A stretch of 64,000 bases of DNA, taken from the NCBI GenBank assembly GCA_016110215.1, contig JADWQD010000003.1, positions 1,860,001 to 1,924,000 of the forward strand, written 5' to 3'. The notes beneath the pieces were generated by a model that made no database searches, was not told where the DNA came from, and worked only from the letters and a program-made list of their open reading frames with translations. This document shows, in pieces, positions 1-11,502 of this stretch (position 1 is the first letter of the stretch; each line of letters starts with the position of its first letter). Made by a program: the position numbers and the translations under genes. Origin of the DNA: Capronia americana. Lineage: Eukaryota; Ascomycota; Eurotiomycetes; Chaetothyriales; Herpotrichiellaceae.

Positions 1-836
1 CTTCGTCCTTGTCATTTGAAAAACATCTACTCACCGTACGTGTTCAAGATATCCACGTCCTTGATGCTGGCTACCTAGCGGAATTCAATTTCTCTAGACA
101 TTGCAACTGCAAGTATCATGTTACTGTACGTCTTTCCTACAGGTCCTTCTTCGTCCAAATCCACCGGTGTTTTGCGGGCTGCTGGGGAGTGCTGATCCGA
201 AACGAGAAAATCAGAACCCACTCCTCCTTTATTGCTCTTACTCCGTACAAGTAAAGCAACTAGATATGTACGACTCAGGGGCGCGGTATGGATACTGCAA
301 GGGCCGGTCGTGTTCCCCACGTGAAAAGAAGAAGGGACCCCTTTTATCTACAAACGCGTATGAGAAGATGAAAGGATCTTAGATTTAGAATTTTCGTACA
401 GCCTAAAGTGTTAAGTAAGTAGAAGAAGGAATTACACTTTTGATCGACGCCGACAGCGTTCAACTCTGGGTATACACGTCCTCGAGGTGGTGGGCATATA
501 GCGTAAGGCCATTCGCGACGGGCGTGCCTCTCATATCACATAATCACATATCACCCATCCATTTCGTCGCCCATCACCCCATCTCCCATTCCCTTCATCA
601 CAACCTGGCAACTCCTGACGAGGCATATGTGCCGAGACTATGTTGTACAATATTCCCTCTTCCGTTTTGATCTCCCAGAGCACCTCCATGTAGGTGTGCT
701 TGCGCGAGACCGGTCGTGGGGGTAGAGGTACCCCCGTTCTCTATCATCCCATCGTGCCCCCCTCAACGTTGAAAACGAGGGGCAGCGGCGTCGCATGCCA
801 GATGGCATTCCTTTCTCACCTCTCCATCATGCATCC
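1..836. other. Intergenic, no gene seen
   Basis: Only short overlapping open frames occur here on both strands, none with a recognisable domain, a consistent intron pattern or a long coding run. The right end is the downstream flank of the minus-strand gene ending at 837. Sequence outside the window could own a UTR here. Confidence 0.5.
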
Positions 837-2104
837 CTAATCAGTGAATGAGGAACCACGGCTGTCAGAACTATCGCTGTCGCAGCGGATTCTTGTCCAT
901 GCCCGCTGGCGATCATCTTCCATGTCGTCTCCTCGGCCCCGTTTGAGCCCCACGTAGCTGGGCTTGTCGAACGAAGACCTGGGCGAAGCGTAATGGAGGT
1001 AATCAGCCTCGGGCATATCGTATGAGGTATTCTGTCGTGGTGACTGCAGGGTCTGAAGCAGTAGTCGTACTGTGGTTTCAGCGCGTATGCACCTGTCGTT
1101 GAGCGCCTGTACGAGCCGGGCAGCCATTTCCTGTGTGTAAATGGCGGCGTACAGCTGCTCGTCTTTCCCGGGCCCTTTGCCCGCTTGGGTTCTGGTCTCC
1201 TTTATTGACCTGGCATGTTCGGCGCCGCACTTGGCGGCGACTTCCGGGCATCTTGCGTGGCTATCGTGTTGGCAACTGCGATGCCGATTCCGCCGGGCCT
1301 CTTCCTGCTCTCCATGCTTCTTTTGACTCTCTTGTTTATTGTTCGGCTTCTCTGATGCCTCTAGGTGGGACGCGTCTTCCGTTTTTGGGGACTCGGAGGC
1401 TTCCTGTTCCTTCGGCGCCGGTCTGCGTGGGATAATCACCCGGTCACCGTAGAGGGCGCGGGTCTCATCGCGATAGAAGAAAGCCTCGACAAGGTCTGGT
1501 AGCTTCAATCCTTGGAGCTTTTCCTCCAACCTCTTGCTGTATTCGTTATCGGGTTGAAACCAGCCTTGGACGTAGGCTGCTTCGATTTCAGAGCTTTCGA
1601 GCATGTTACGTGCCGACTGGACAACGGCAGCGACGTCATGGTCTCCTTGGTTGAGCGTCCTTTCAAGGCTGCTGAGATCAAGGCCCGTCTCGGCATCGGT
1701 GTCCATGGAAGATACCGACGACGGGTGACCGACAGTCAGCGACGGGGATGGCATCTGATTCCAGGTCGGGTAGCCGAGCGTATACGCGCTCTTGTTGTCA
1801 GGAACTATAGGATGCAAAGTCGGACCTCTGCAAGCTGCGGGCGGCGAGGATGGCTGAAAAAGGACCTGGTCCGCGCGCAACATTGGAAAGCTGTTTGAAC
1901 GCGATGGGTAGGGCCTCTGAGAAAAGTCGATGAGCGGTGGCAGCAGTGGCGCAGTCACTCTATCTCCGAGCAAGTCGGAGATTCTGGGCAATACTGGCCG
2001 TGGGCGCGACGACCAATTCTGACATTCCGGGTGATTCTTGTCGAAGGCCTTGAAAGTTGTCAGTGAGTAGATGGTGGGCGATGAGGTAGGGGTTAACACA
2101 CCAT
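837..2104 (-). CDS. Conserved fungal hypothetical protein with a one-codon first exon
   Basis: Function unknown. The large exon (2048-837) is open without a stop and encodes about 404 residues that begin AFDKNHPEC. Upstream, an ATG at 2104-2102 is followed at once by GTGTGT (from 2101), a CTGAC branch site and an AAG acceptor at 2049. The 53-nt intron would therefore separate the start codon from the rest of the protein. Without splicing, the frame has no ATG at its 5' end and starts at a GTG, which supports the splice. The protein is Ser/Pro-rich in its first third. An acidic/basic low-complexity segment rich in E, K and Q lies mid-protein, next to several Cys/His residues in no clear finger spacing. 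A predicted helical stretch follows near the C-terminus. No catalytic motif is visible. A regulatory or scaffold role is only a guess from composition. An additional upstream exon is possible. Confidence 0.65.
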
Positions 2105-3640
2105 GGCTTTAATCCTGATCGAACCGCTCAGGAGATATGTGATGTGCGACGCTAGACTTCAGGCATCCGACTTGGAGCAACGATGGTGGAGGATCGGTTG
2201 ACTCCTCGATGAAGCACTGTATACAGACAAGAACGGGCACAAAAGCTAGAAGAGAGAGCGCGCAGGCAGGGTATCACAGCGAAATGAAGGCTTTGACTGA
2301 GACGAACCACCGACCTTGGTGACAACCCGGGCAGAATAAGTATCTCTCCCAATGTACCTCCCTGGCTCGCTCGAACAAGATCCGAAGTGATATAGCCATT
2401 GCAAAGGCCTTGCTCCACAGTTCCTTTCCGGCCTTTTGCACGAAGTCTTGTTCAGACGATGTCGAAAGCGGAGCCCTCATACGGACCAATGATCGGGATC
2501 ATGGTTAGGGATAGTAGCCCAGTATGCATCGTTCGACACGACCATCGGCTGTCAACATGGACGCATTGGGACATTTCTTGCGCGCTAGGCTCGGGCGGGG
2601 AGATGATATTCAAGCTGTCAGGTGAAGGAGAGTATACGACAGCGACCCTGTCAATCCAACCCGGGGATGGCATCGCTCCACCATCCCAGGGGGGGCGATC
2701 CACCCTCGATCAGTTCAGTGTTGTGGAGGGCTGCAGGATACAAAAAAGGCCAACAAGATGTTGAGGTCGCTGCTCGATTCGCTAAATTGGCCGTCAGTGT
2801 GCCTAAGTTGGTCAAGGCCAGATTGACTTGCGGTTTGCAGCGACCCGCTCGTTCGCTTGGTAAGTGGATATGCATATGAGACGCCTGAGATCTCGCTTCG
2901 AGGGATCTCAGAGGCGAAAATGATGGACAGGGACAGGGCAAAACAGGTGAGATGCGAGCCAAGAGTGAACGACGAGTGAGCCAGGAGTGAGCGGGCTTCC
3001 TTGAGCCATCAGAAAAGAGGGGGCCTGTTTCCCGTGTGCCTCTCCTTTCTCTCTGCTGGTTTCAGCTGTCAGAGAGTCCCCGAACGCTGCATGCATCATC
3101 GTCGCCAGAAAGAGCCGTGGGAGCTCTATCAGAGTTTGTTGGAGGTGTGGAAATGTGACTCCTCACATTTGACTAAACTTTAAGGACGAGGTTCATCCCG
3201 CGTATTCTTCGGACCGCAGCCACGACGCCGCCCACGTCGCCTAAATGGGAATCGAGTGCAAATCGGATCCAGCCAGGGCGACTCTCAGTCGCCTCTGTTC
3301 GCCGAAATCTGTTCCTGTCCGACCAACGACCGCACGACAACAGCACGTGCGGTGGACTCGAGCCATGTCGTGTGCGCCATGAGGCAATAAACTAATATGC
3401 ATTGAGATGGTCCTTAACATTACTGGGGTATAGTAGCATATGATCCAAACCAAATTTGACCGCCTCCTCTTGTGACACATCCCTTCCGAACTTTCAGACA
3501 TTATCCTCGTTATTTGGAATGAAAAAACCGGTTAGTAGTGGACTATTGCCAACTTATGACAGACCTGAGCCAGACTGCTGGACCCAACCACAGTCAATAG
3601 GTCGGCCCAGAGTTTGCGAAGCGACAGCAAGACACCTTCG
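2105..3640. other. Intergenic, no gene supported
   Basis: This holds the promoter and 5' leader of the 837-2104 gene at its left and the 3' flank of the 3641-6403 gene at its right. The open frames are short, overlap on both strands and show no family signal. Confidence 0.5.
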
Positions 3641-6403
3641 TCAATCGCCGGCTCGCCCCTCCAGCAGCTTTCGTGATTCGTCCAGTCGCCGCCTCAGCAC
3701 CTTTGCGGCACGAATCTCCTGCTTCCTTTCCGATTTCAGGATCTCATTACACACCCCTCCCACTGCCCGCAATAGATCGAGAACAAGATCCTTATCGACA
3801 TCGGAGAAGGTCACTGACCCTGGTCCAATGCCCACCTTGAACTCTGGATCCGCTAGCTTGATCAGACTCTCCATCAGGATCTCAGTATTTGCTGGGTGGT
3901 CGACAGCCACCTCGCCTTGCGCATTAGCCTGGCTTGACGCTTTTGGTGTAGTGAGGGTCGAGTTCGGCGACTGGACTGGAGGAGTGGGTATACCATTCGA
4001 AACAATTGTCCCTTGCGTCTGAATGCTGCGCGGGGATCTGACCTGACTTTGCCGACTGCGTCCGCTCAAGGGTGGTGTTGGCCATACAGAAGAGGTGGCT
4101 TCGCCTTTCGGGCTCATTGGCGGGTGAGGGAACCCGATTCCATTACCCCAGCCCAGGATTTCAGAGGGCATTTCGTCCTCGGGCTCTGCACCTGCCCCTT
4201 CCGTAGCTGTTGCGAAGGTGGCGACTGTTGACAGAGAATCCATGCTATTGCTACGTGCCGCCTTTGTCCACGGCTTCCGAGGTGGGTCAGAAACGACAGC
4301 GGCGGAATGGTCCCCCGGTCTTGGGAATGTCTCTTGGATCGGCGTTGACGCCGCTTCTTCGTCAGTATCAGCTTCCTCATCTAGCTGTGTCTCTCCTTCC
4401 TCTTCGTCCACAGTTGGCGTATTTTGGTTCACCCGAGTAGTTGCCACACTGCTACAATCGCTGTCGCTCGGAGTTTCACTTCTGGTACCCGCACCCGCAT
4501 AATTCCCTAGAGCGCTGTGAAGGAACATGTTCTCGTAGTCAAACGCATCTAGTCGGTCTTCGTGACGCTCTGCCCCGCCCTCTGCTGCCAGCAGGTGTTC
4601 AGGAATGTCGGGGACATCAGGCTCGAGATCCTGGAGGCTCTCCTCCAGAACTTCATTTAGATAGACCTGCTCTTCTTCTGAAGCAGCGATGGGTTCATCA
4701 TCGTCAAATTCTTGCGCTGCATCCTCGTACACAGACTCTTGAATAACCGAAGTCGGCTTCTCGAGCGGCTCGGGTTGCACGTGCACCGACTTGTGGAGAC
4801 TGGGGGTATTTTTGTCGGTCCTTGCTTCACTCAGGTAGCTAGAATCTTTTGTCGCGGAAAGATCGACGTTGAGATAAGTTTGTGCTTGGGGTGTAATTGG
4901 TGTAACATGGACGTCCAATGGCTTTATCGAGCGGGACGGGCTCCAACCCATACCGGCGTTAGTGTTAATAGGACTGCCAGCCTCTTTGTATTCGGGGGAA
5001 CTCGTATACCACTGCTCCGGTGCCTGAGCACTCGTAAACGGACTGGGTGTTCTGATGCTCTGCATGCTTTTTCTCCTCATGCTGTCGGCCTGTGCTCTAT
5101 CCTTCAAGTCGGAGATCTTGGCTTGCAGAGTGGACATTTGCTCGCGGATTTCCTTTGTCGAGCGGTTCGACATCACCGACGACGAGCGCGCCAAAGCTGT
5201 CGTGGGACTACTCGTAATGACCGAAATATCTTCCCTGGAGACGGATGCTAAAGTATTGATGCCGAGGCCTCGTGGAGTAGAAGACTCTGGTGAAGTCTTG
5301 GTCGTGCTCGGGGCACTTTCTTCCTCTTTGAGCATTTGTAAAGGTGAGTTGAAGCTGCGGATGCTGGCTGGCGAGAATCCACCGGCCCGTGTAGACGGCG
5401 GGGAGTGCAGTTGTTGTGGAGATTCCTGTCTGCGACCATATTCAAGAGCACTCGCAGACCTAACCTCCTGGATCATGGAAAGGCGCTTCAACCCAGAGTT
5501 ACCTGTCGTTGTGTCGCTACCGCCTCTAGCGTGTACGACCGAGTTTGTTCTGTTGACGAGATGGAGGGGTCTCGCCTTCCGCTGGCTCGCTCCCGCCAGA
5601 GAGATTGAACGATATAGCCCACCGGCGGGCTGATGGAGCTCGTTCATGTTTGGCGAAGACCTCGAAGACAGGAGGATGCTGTGACGGGCCTTGCTGAGGT
5701 TGTCCTCCATATGGGTGAGTCTCTTCCTGGCATGCTCGAGAATCCGCTCTGCTCGTTCGTTGAGTAGAGCCATTTCGTCTTCCCCGTTTGTCGCAACCGC
5801 GCTACTTCTCTTGCTCTCAGCATCGTCGACCTCTTCATCTGGGACTTTAGCTACATCTGCAGCCAGCCTTTCATTCATAATCTTAGAGGTATCAAAGTCC
5901 TCCCAGTTGCCCAAGTCGGAGCCATTGCTCGAGGAGGAACGATTGCTCAACCTTCGCGCCGCGCGCATCGAAGGCCCAAAAGGAGTCGGTGACGGGGGGT
6001 CTGATGCAGTCGGGGTCCCCGTCCTTCGGCTCTTCCTCGATCGTGGGGTTTCTTCCTCCCCGATATCGCTCAAGGGCGCTCCGTGTTCATAGCCATAGTA
6101 GTTGGTATTGATAGGAGGAACAACGCGAGACGGCAGTCTGACGGTCGTCGCAATGCCCAGCTCGATAGCAGGCTCGAGCTCTGGCGGTGACGAGCCGAGT
6201 GAGACGGCTGAGTCTGGTCGCAGCGGAGGCGGAGAGGAATGTAGAGTCGGCGACGAAGCACGGGGAGTTGGACTGGCGTCCAGATGTCGCTGATAGGGTA
6301 GTATCATGTCGGGATTTGTCAAGGTGGGTGAGGGAGGAACTTCCTGCGTGAAGAGATCATGGGGGATCGCAGGAGGAATAGGATGGGCGTGTACGTTCGT
6401 CAT
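3641..6403 (-). CDS. Large Ser/Pro-rich conserved fungal protein with short coiled coils
   Basis: Function unknown. It is an uninterrupted 920-codon frame starting at a clear ATG (6403-6401) and ending in TGA at 3643-3641. Most of it looks disordered: Pro/Ser-rich N-terminus (about 1-150), basic Ser-rich segment (about 125-150), and acidic tracts (about 540-680). Two parts look structured: a helical stretch around residues 210-245 (ERAERILEHARKRLTH) and another around 405-440 (IREQMSTLQAKISDLKDRA), both with coiled-coil heptad character. The last about 90 residues form a predicted alpha-helical domain ending in a K/R/E-rich helix (SERKQEIRAAKVLRRRLDE). There is no signal peptide, membrane segment or enzyme motif. 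Many SP/TP sites suggest phosphorylation. It is probably a cytoskeletal or polarity scaffold by composition, but that is inference only. It runs divergently from the acetyltransferase gene at 7187. Confidence 0.8.
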   Translation of the reverse strand: MTNVHAHPIPPAIPHDLFTQEVPPSPTLTNPDMILPYQRHLDASPTPRASSPTLHSSPPPLRPDSAVSLGSSPPELEPAIELGIATTVRLPSRVVPPINTNYYGYEHGAPLSDIGEEETPRSRKSRRTGTPTASDPPSPTPFGPSMRAARRLSNRSSSSNGSDLGNWEDFDTSKIMNERLAADVAKVPDEEVDDAESKRSSAVATNGEDEMALLNERAERILEHARKRLTHMEDNLSKARHSILLSSRSSPNMNELHQPAGGLYRSISLAGASQRKARPLHLVNRTNSVVHARGGSDTTTGNSGLKRLSMIQEVRSASALEYGRRQESPQQLHSPPSTRAGGFSPASIRSFNSPLQMLKEEESAPSTTKTSPESSTPRGLGINTLASVSREDISVITSSPTTALARSSSVMSNRSTKEIREQMSTLQAKISDLKDRAQADSMRRKSMQSIRTPSPFTSAQAPEQWYTSSPEYKEAGSPINTNAGMGWSPSRSIKPLDVHVTPITPQAQTYLNVDLSATKDSSYLSEARTDKNTPSLHKSVHVQPEPLEKPTSVIQESVYEDAAQEFDDDEPIAASEEEQVYLNEVLEESLQDLEPDVPDIPEHLLAAEGGAERHEDRLDAFDYENMFLHSALGNYAGAGTRSETPSDSDCSSVATTRVNQNTPTVDEEEGETQLDEEADTDEEAASTPIQETFPRPGDHSAAVVSDPPRKPWTKAARSNSMDSLSTVATFATATEGAGAEPEDEMPSEILGWGNGIGFPHPPMSPKGEATSSVWPTPPLSGRSRQSQVRSPRSIQTQGTIVSNGIPTPPVQSPNSTLTTPKASSQANAQGEVAVDHPANTEILMESLIKLADPEFKVGIGPGSVTFSDVDKDLVLDLLRAVGGVCNEILKSERKQEIRAAKVLRRRLDESRKLLEGRAGD

Positions 6404-7186
6404 GGTGTTGGTTGCTCGAGCACGGCGTATGAGGCGATTTTGACAGAATGCGACAGCTGGTAAGACGTCGGCTTACGGGGGGACAACGAGGCATGCTCCG
6501 ACAGGAGGTTTCACTGCCCTTGTGCCATTGAGCGCAGAGGAGATTGACAACGGGGCCAGCAGTAATTCCGAACGCGCGAGTGGAAAGCCCAAGCCGCAAA
6601 AGGACGATATGCAAGAGGAAAAGGAATCAACACCAGGTGCGTTCAGAGAACCCAGCTCAGCGAGCGAACGATTTGCGCGCCAGAATCGCCAGGACTGCGA
6701 CAGGGGCCTGTCAAGATGGGAGGAAGTGGCTTGCTGGGCAAGAGTTGGAGCTGCGGGCGCCGGCTGAGGAGTTTTTGATGGCGCACAGAGCAGGAAGCGG
6801 CCCCAATGGCAGCTGCCACTTATGACTGGCTGGTCCCTGCGTCAGCCCTGGGGAATCAGCAAACCTTAGGCAGGAGCCACCCAACCGGAGCTTGCCCTCT
6901 ACCGAGTAGGCAAGCCAAGGTCGAAAAAGTCCGCCAGAGAGCTAGTACTACTCGTAGATGATCCCTTGACGCTTTTCTGCTCTCAACTTCATTGGGCAAA
7001 CCCACAGGTCCATTACTTGGACGCAGACTCTGCTTGAGTCGACAAACAGGTGAGTACCAAGGCCGCAGGCGCTTGCGATGCGACCGTAGTGTTGATGCCG
7101 AAGCTGATGAAGCTGAAGCCCAAAGTGAAACAATTTCTGCGCTGAACCCTCCAAAGGCTTTTCACGGCAAGGGGGAGAATTACACC
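6404..7186. promoter_or_regulatory. Divergent promoter region
   Basis: This 0.78-kb stretch separates two genes transcribed outward (3641-6403 on minus, 7187-7912 on plus), so it must hold both 5' leaders and probably both promoters. No TATA box or unique operator stands out by eye. Confidence 0.4.
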
Positions 7187-7912
7187 ATGCCCGCGTTCGC
7201 TCTCGTCCCTGCATCACCGTCGGATCTGGAGGCTGTCGCCCGTGTACAGTTCGAAGCCTGCGCACAGGACCATGGCTTTCCTGTCATATTTCCGAAAGGG
7301 CCGACATTGACCTCAATCACCCATTTTGTGCAATCGTACGAAAGCGACATGGAAAGCGACCTCAGCTGTTACCTAATGGTCGTCAAAGACGCATTGACCG
7401 GTGATGTTGCGAGTTTCGCAATATGGCATTTCTATCCTCCGCGCAGCTCAGAAGAGGTCGAGGAGGAAATGTTGATGCGTGAATTCCCGTTGCCGAGTGA
7501 TGCGAACAAGGAGCTGGGCAACAGAGTGATTCACAACAGTATCAGGAAGCGACATGAGGTGGTCGCATCCGCCATCGGAACAAATCAGCCGTATGCCTGT
7601 AAGTTGTGCAACCTCAGCGAAAATCATTTTCTTTCGCTTGCCGAGGCCTAGTCTGACAGTGACGAAGATCTGGCTGCTGTAGGCACAAGTCCAAAGTACC
7701 AGAAGCAAGGAGCCGCATCCCTTTTACTGAACTGGGGTCTAGAGCGGGCGGATGATAGGGGTCTGGCAGTCTACGTCGAGAGTGCGCCAATGGCACTGCG
7801 ACTTTACGAAAAGTATGGCTTCCAAGAGATCTCTGACTTGAAGCTTGATCTGGCGCCATGGAAGGAAGGTGAATATCTGAACAAATGCATGGTTCGGCAG
7901 CCAGCTATCTGA
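7187..7912 (+). CDS. GNAT-family N-acetyltransferase
   Basis: Predicted acetyl-CoA-dependent N-acetyltransferase of the GNAT fold; substrate unknown. Two exons are inferred: 7187-7598 and 7668-7912, joined across a 69-nt intron (GTAAGT donor, CTGAC branch, GAAG acceptor), giving 218 residues. The N-terminus (FALVPASPSDLEAVARVQFEA) is the usual first strand and helix of this family. A charged middle segment follows. Exon 2 opens with the acetyl-CoA-binding motif A, read as VGTSPKYQKQGAASLLLNWG, then the LRLYEKYGF motif-B helix near the C-terminus. Without splicing, the frame ends before motif A, which supports the intron. The start was placed at the ATG in CACCATG rather than at the upstream in-frame codons, because homology-like sequence begins there. 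The gene converges on the P450 gene with only 75 bp between stop codons. Confidence 0.88.
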
Positions 7913-7987
7913 GACCCCTCTCATCCAGTCCCTCTATCCAACCATTATTCAATTGGTGATTTTGAGCATGTTAGCATCATGAAAATT

Positions 7988-9607
7988 TCAACTTGTCCTC
8001 AACCTTGCTCTCACCATCAGCGGGCCTTGCTTCTCTCCTATTCCGACACTCTCCAACACCAACTTCTCGTCTGGTTCCACGAGTTCAAGGTCGTACCGTC
8101 GCCATATCGCCGCCAGAATCTTGACAATGCTCATCGTCGCCACGTTCCTCCCGATACATGCCCTATGACCCACGCCGAAAGGGGCCAAGTCATTTGGCGA
8201 CAGTGGCTTTGACGGGTCAAGCCATCTTTCAGGCCTGAAGACCTGGTGGTCGTCACCCCAAACAGCAGGGTCATGATGGACCACGTAATTGCACATGGAT
8301 ACGTTGGTCTAGGGGGAAATGGTCAGCAAGACAGTCAGAGGGTGCAAGCGACCCAACTTACCCCAGTTGGGACCTGGAAACCATTGATCACAGCTCCCTT
8401 AGGGTCGGTGACGATCCGCGGCAATGGCATGTTAAATACAGGCGTGATCCGGAAATTCTCACGAATGGCGGCCATTGCGTACGGAAGCTGCGCTTCCAAT
8501 CCTGCGTATGCCGGTAACGAATCACCAGCGGCATCTGTCAGGGGGATGCATGCGTCCACCTCTTTGGTGAGCTTCTCGGCGGCCTTTTGGTTATGCAAGA
8601 GATGGTAGAATAGGAGAGTCATGGTACCAGAAGTGGTGTGCGACCCGGCAACGAGAAACGCAAAGGCTTCAGAAGCGACCGCAACCTTCGGCAAGTCCTC
8701 ACCTGTCTCCGGGTCCTTTGCATGGATCAATCTGGTCAGGATGCTGTGCTTTTCACTCGTTTTTGTTCGAGACATCTCCCGGTCAAGACACGCTGCAGTC
8801 TTCTCTTTTAGCTTCTTCCTGCTGTTCAGAAGGTTTTGCAACCATGGGATGGGCAGGTAATTGGCGATGCGCATGCTGTACGGCAGCAGCGAAGGCAGCA
8901 TGCCAAACATGCAACTCAGGAAGATGTGCTCGTTAATCGGAGGCAACTGTGTAGGATCTTGTGCCTTCTGGCTTCCGAACTCGGAGTGAAAGACCAGTTC
9001 GCCGATAATGTCGTAGGCATAGTATCCGAAGAGGTGTTTCAAGTTGAACGGCTCGGAGCCCTTGGCGTCAATGGCGTCGAGAAGATTCTTGATATGGGCA
9101 TTGTAGATGGATTCCATCTGGGAGAGAGACGCCACCGAAAAGCTGTGTGCCATTTGACGGCGACGCTTAGCGTGCAGCTGCATTCCTACTTAGCATCTCG
9201 CTGTTTCTGAAGCGGCATATCGACAGAGTACTGACTTCTTCATCCAGCATTCCAAACGTGTTTGGGTGGAAAGCGGTGAACCCGTGGTAGAAGTCGCTCT
9301 TGGGGAACTTCCTCCCACCCTTGTACACGTCGCTGAGGATATCGACGCTCTGGAAGCTTAGTTCATTGGGGGCAATCCGAACCACTGGCCCGTACTTCTC
9401 GTGCATCTTCAACAGCGTGTCTGGCATCCGCCTGGTCCACAGATGATATACCCGCCATAAATCCGTATGAGCAGCCCAGAAAGGTCCGGGGAATTTTCTC
9501 AGAGGATGGAACAAGTGCCGGTAGACAAATGAAACAACAACGACCGCAGAGGCCAAGAGGGCGGCATAGACAGGCAGCATATTGGAGCTTCTCGTGGATG
9601 GTAGCAA
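7988..9607 (-). CDS. Cytochrome P450 monooxygenase
   Basis: Haem-thiolate monooxygenase anchored in the ER membrane; substrate not predictable. Three exons are inferred: 9607-9232, 9185-8362 and 8308-7988, giving 506 residues, the normal length for fungal P450s. Residues about 10-30 form the N-terminal membrane anchor, followed by the proline-rich hinge FHPLRKFPGP. The I-helix motif reads AGSHTT, the K-helix ExxR is ENFR, the PERF-type motif is FRPERW, and the haem loop is FGVGHRACIG with Cys451 as axial ligand. All core motifs are present, so the enzyme looks functional. The I-helix carries His where most P450s have Asp or Glu before the conserved Thr. Intron 2 has a clean GTAAGT donor. Intron 1 is less certain: a GTACTC donor was chosen to keep frame, and acceptor position could shift by one codon. 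A Zn2Cys6 regulator lies 1.9 kb upstream, divergently. Confidence 0.92.
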
Positions 9608-11502
9608 GAATCACACAACAGAAGGGGATGGAGGAAGAGTTGCGAGTGCGTCTCCTACTCTTGATATAGCCAAGAGCGGAATAATCACCTTCCCATATTC
9701 CTGCCAGACATCCGCAAGAGGATGGATCTGCTGCCACTGGCCCAGCACGCGTATCGCTGACATGAGTGGGCTTCCCGGGGCCACCTCATCAGTTCGGTCT
9801 CATATCACCAGCATGACGGGTTGGGGTTTTCATAGGTCTGCACAATCAAAGATCGCCTCGGCTCGGCTGCGAACCCATCAAGAACTGGCTTCCGCAGTGT
9901 CCAGGAATGGTCGGAATGGTCCGATGAAGGATGTTCATTTATTCTGAAGGGTGAGGTCAGGCAAGTCGTGGGCGAGGAAGACAGCGAGGATTACCGGATA
10001 CGAGGTACGTACGGTGAAGCAGTGCGCCCCGCACGAGTTCCCCAACCCTTGGCTCAACCCCGGCACGCCCCGGCCAAACCAACGCAACTCAACGCGTCTC
10101 GGAACCAGCTTGCTTTCCGTCTTAGCGTTCCGAGATCTACATTCCCCACAGTCGCGATCCTTCGAGGGCCGATCACGACGGTCGGAAGGGAGCCTTGAGT
10201 CCAGATTGGGTGGAGAAATAGAGGAATATAGGATGAAGCGCCTCATCTTGTGTCCAGCGGCTTGAATTCAACTTCGCGACCCATTCCTGCTTCTAGTAGC
10301 GGGTCATTGTTCCTCGGGTTGCTACAGTTTCTCATACAAAGAGGATATCTATCCCGTCAAGGTTCGCCCAAGGCGCGTTGAATCACTGCCGGCACAGTAT
10401 GGACGAGGCAGAGGTATTCGAAGGGCGTTGCATCATATGGGACACTACACGATGCGGTCTTTGCCCGCAGATTTGATGGTGACACAATGAAGGTTCCTTT
10501 CAGTTCTCCATTCGAACGAACGCGTTACGGCCCAGGGGAGGACTGTCATCACAACTGTGCAGGTGCGGCGGCAAGTAGGAGGATGCTGATGCCTCACAAC
10601 CTCACATCTTCTGCGGCCTCATGCACGGACATTACGCCAGCTGGAAGCAGCGTTGGAAGTTTGTTGGTGCCGCTGCCATTCACAATTTCCGGTCATGGTA
10701 GAAGGCTTCAGGCCTTGCGAGTGAGAGTCCGGGATGGATATCACAAACAGTATCTTTACCCAGTACCAACTTCAGCGTACCGCTATTGCTATGGATGAGC
10801 AAGCTCTGGTTTGATGCTCCTGGTCGTGAGAGTCTCACACCGTCGCCACGTCAGCTTCAAGGCTTAGGCAAGATCAGATTGGGGTAGGAAGCGCAAAGAA
10901 TATTAATACAATATTCCTGTGCGCCGGCTGACCTCCAGTAATTACTTGTGGGAACGGGGAGCGGCGTGTGACATGAGCCGCCCATAATCGGCGACCCGAA
11001 CGCGTGGATCTGAGGACGTAGGGAGAGCCAAGCGTCAATGATCTCGAATTCAATCACCCAGACACTCGCGTCAGAACATATAGTAAAATGACAGCAGAAA
11101 CTCCTGGGTTTCGAGGGACTTTGTGACTTTGACCAGTTAAACCTGCTCTCGACGTAAACTTTGACCATACTTTGGTGCGCCCTACTCCCGAGGCACCCTA
11201 CGAGTACGGATTGGCAACTTGACCTTTTTGACTGCACAATTCCGCTCCTTCTTGCCACTCGCAGCTGGATCAGGAGGGACTTGTCCCCCGCACTGGGGAA
11301 TTTTCAAATCCGGAGTGCGTGCTTCCCCTACTTACAGCAATAAGGTAACCACAGGCATCATATATCCTGCGTTCCACATCTCGGTGCTGCTGCTTCCGAT
11401 GGCGTCTGAGTACCAGGAGCTAGGGCTCACGTTCGCAGGTCATTCAATCCTTGCACAGAGAGGTCAACGGTCAGCAGCACGACGTTCACATTATCTGCCC
11501 TG
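9608..11502. other. Long divergent intergenic region between P450 and regulator
   Basis: No gene is supported. It lies between a minus-strand P450 and a plus-strand Zn2Cys6 regulator, so it must include both promoters. Zn2Cys6 proteins usually bind CGG triplets; several CGG/CCG triplets occur, but none could be singled out as an operator by eye. Short frames on both strands show no family signal. Confidence 0.45.
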
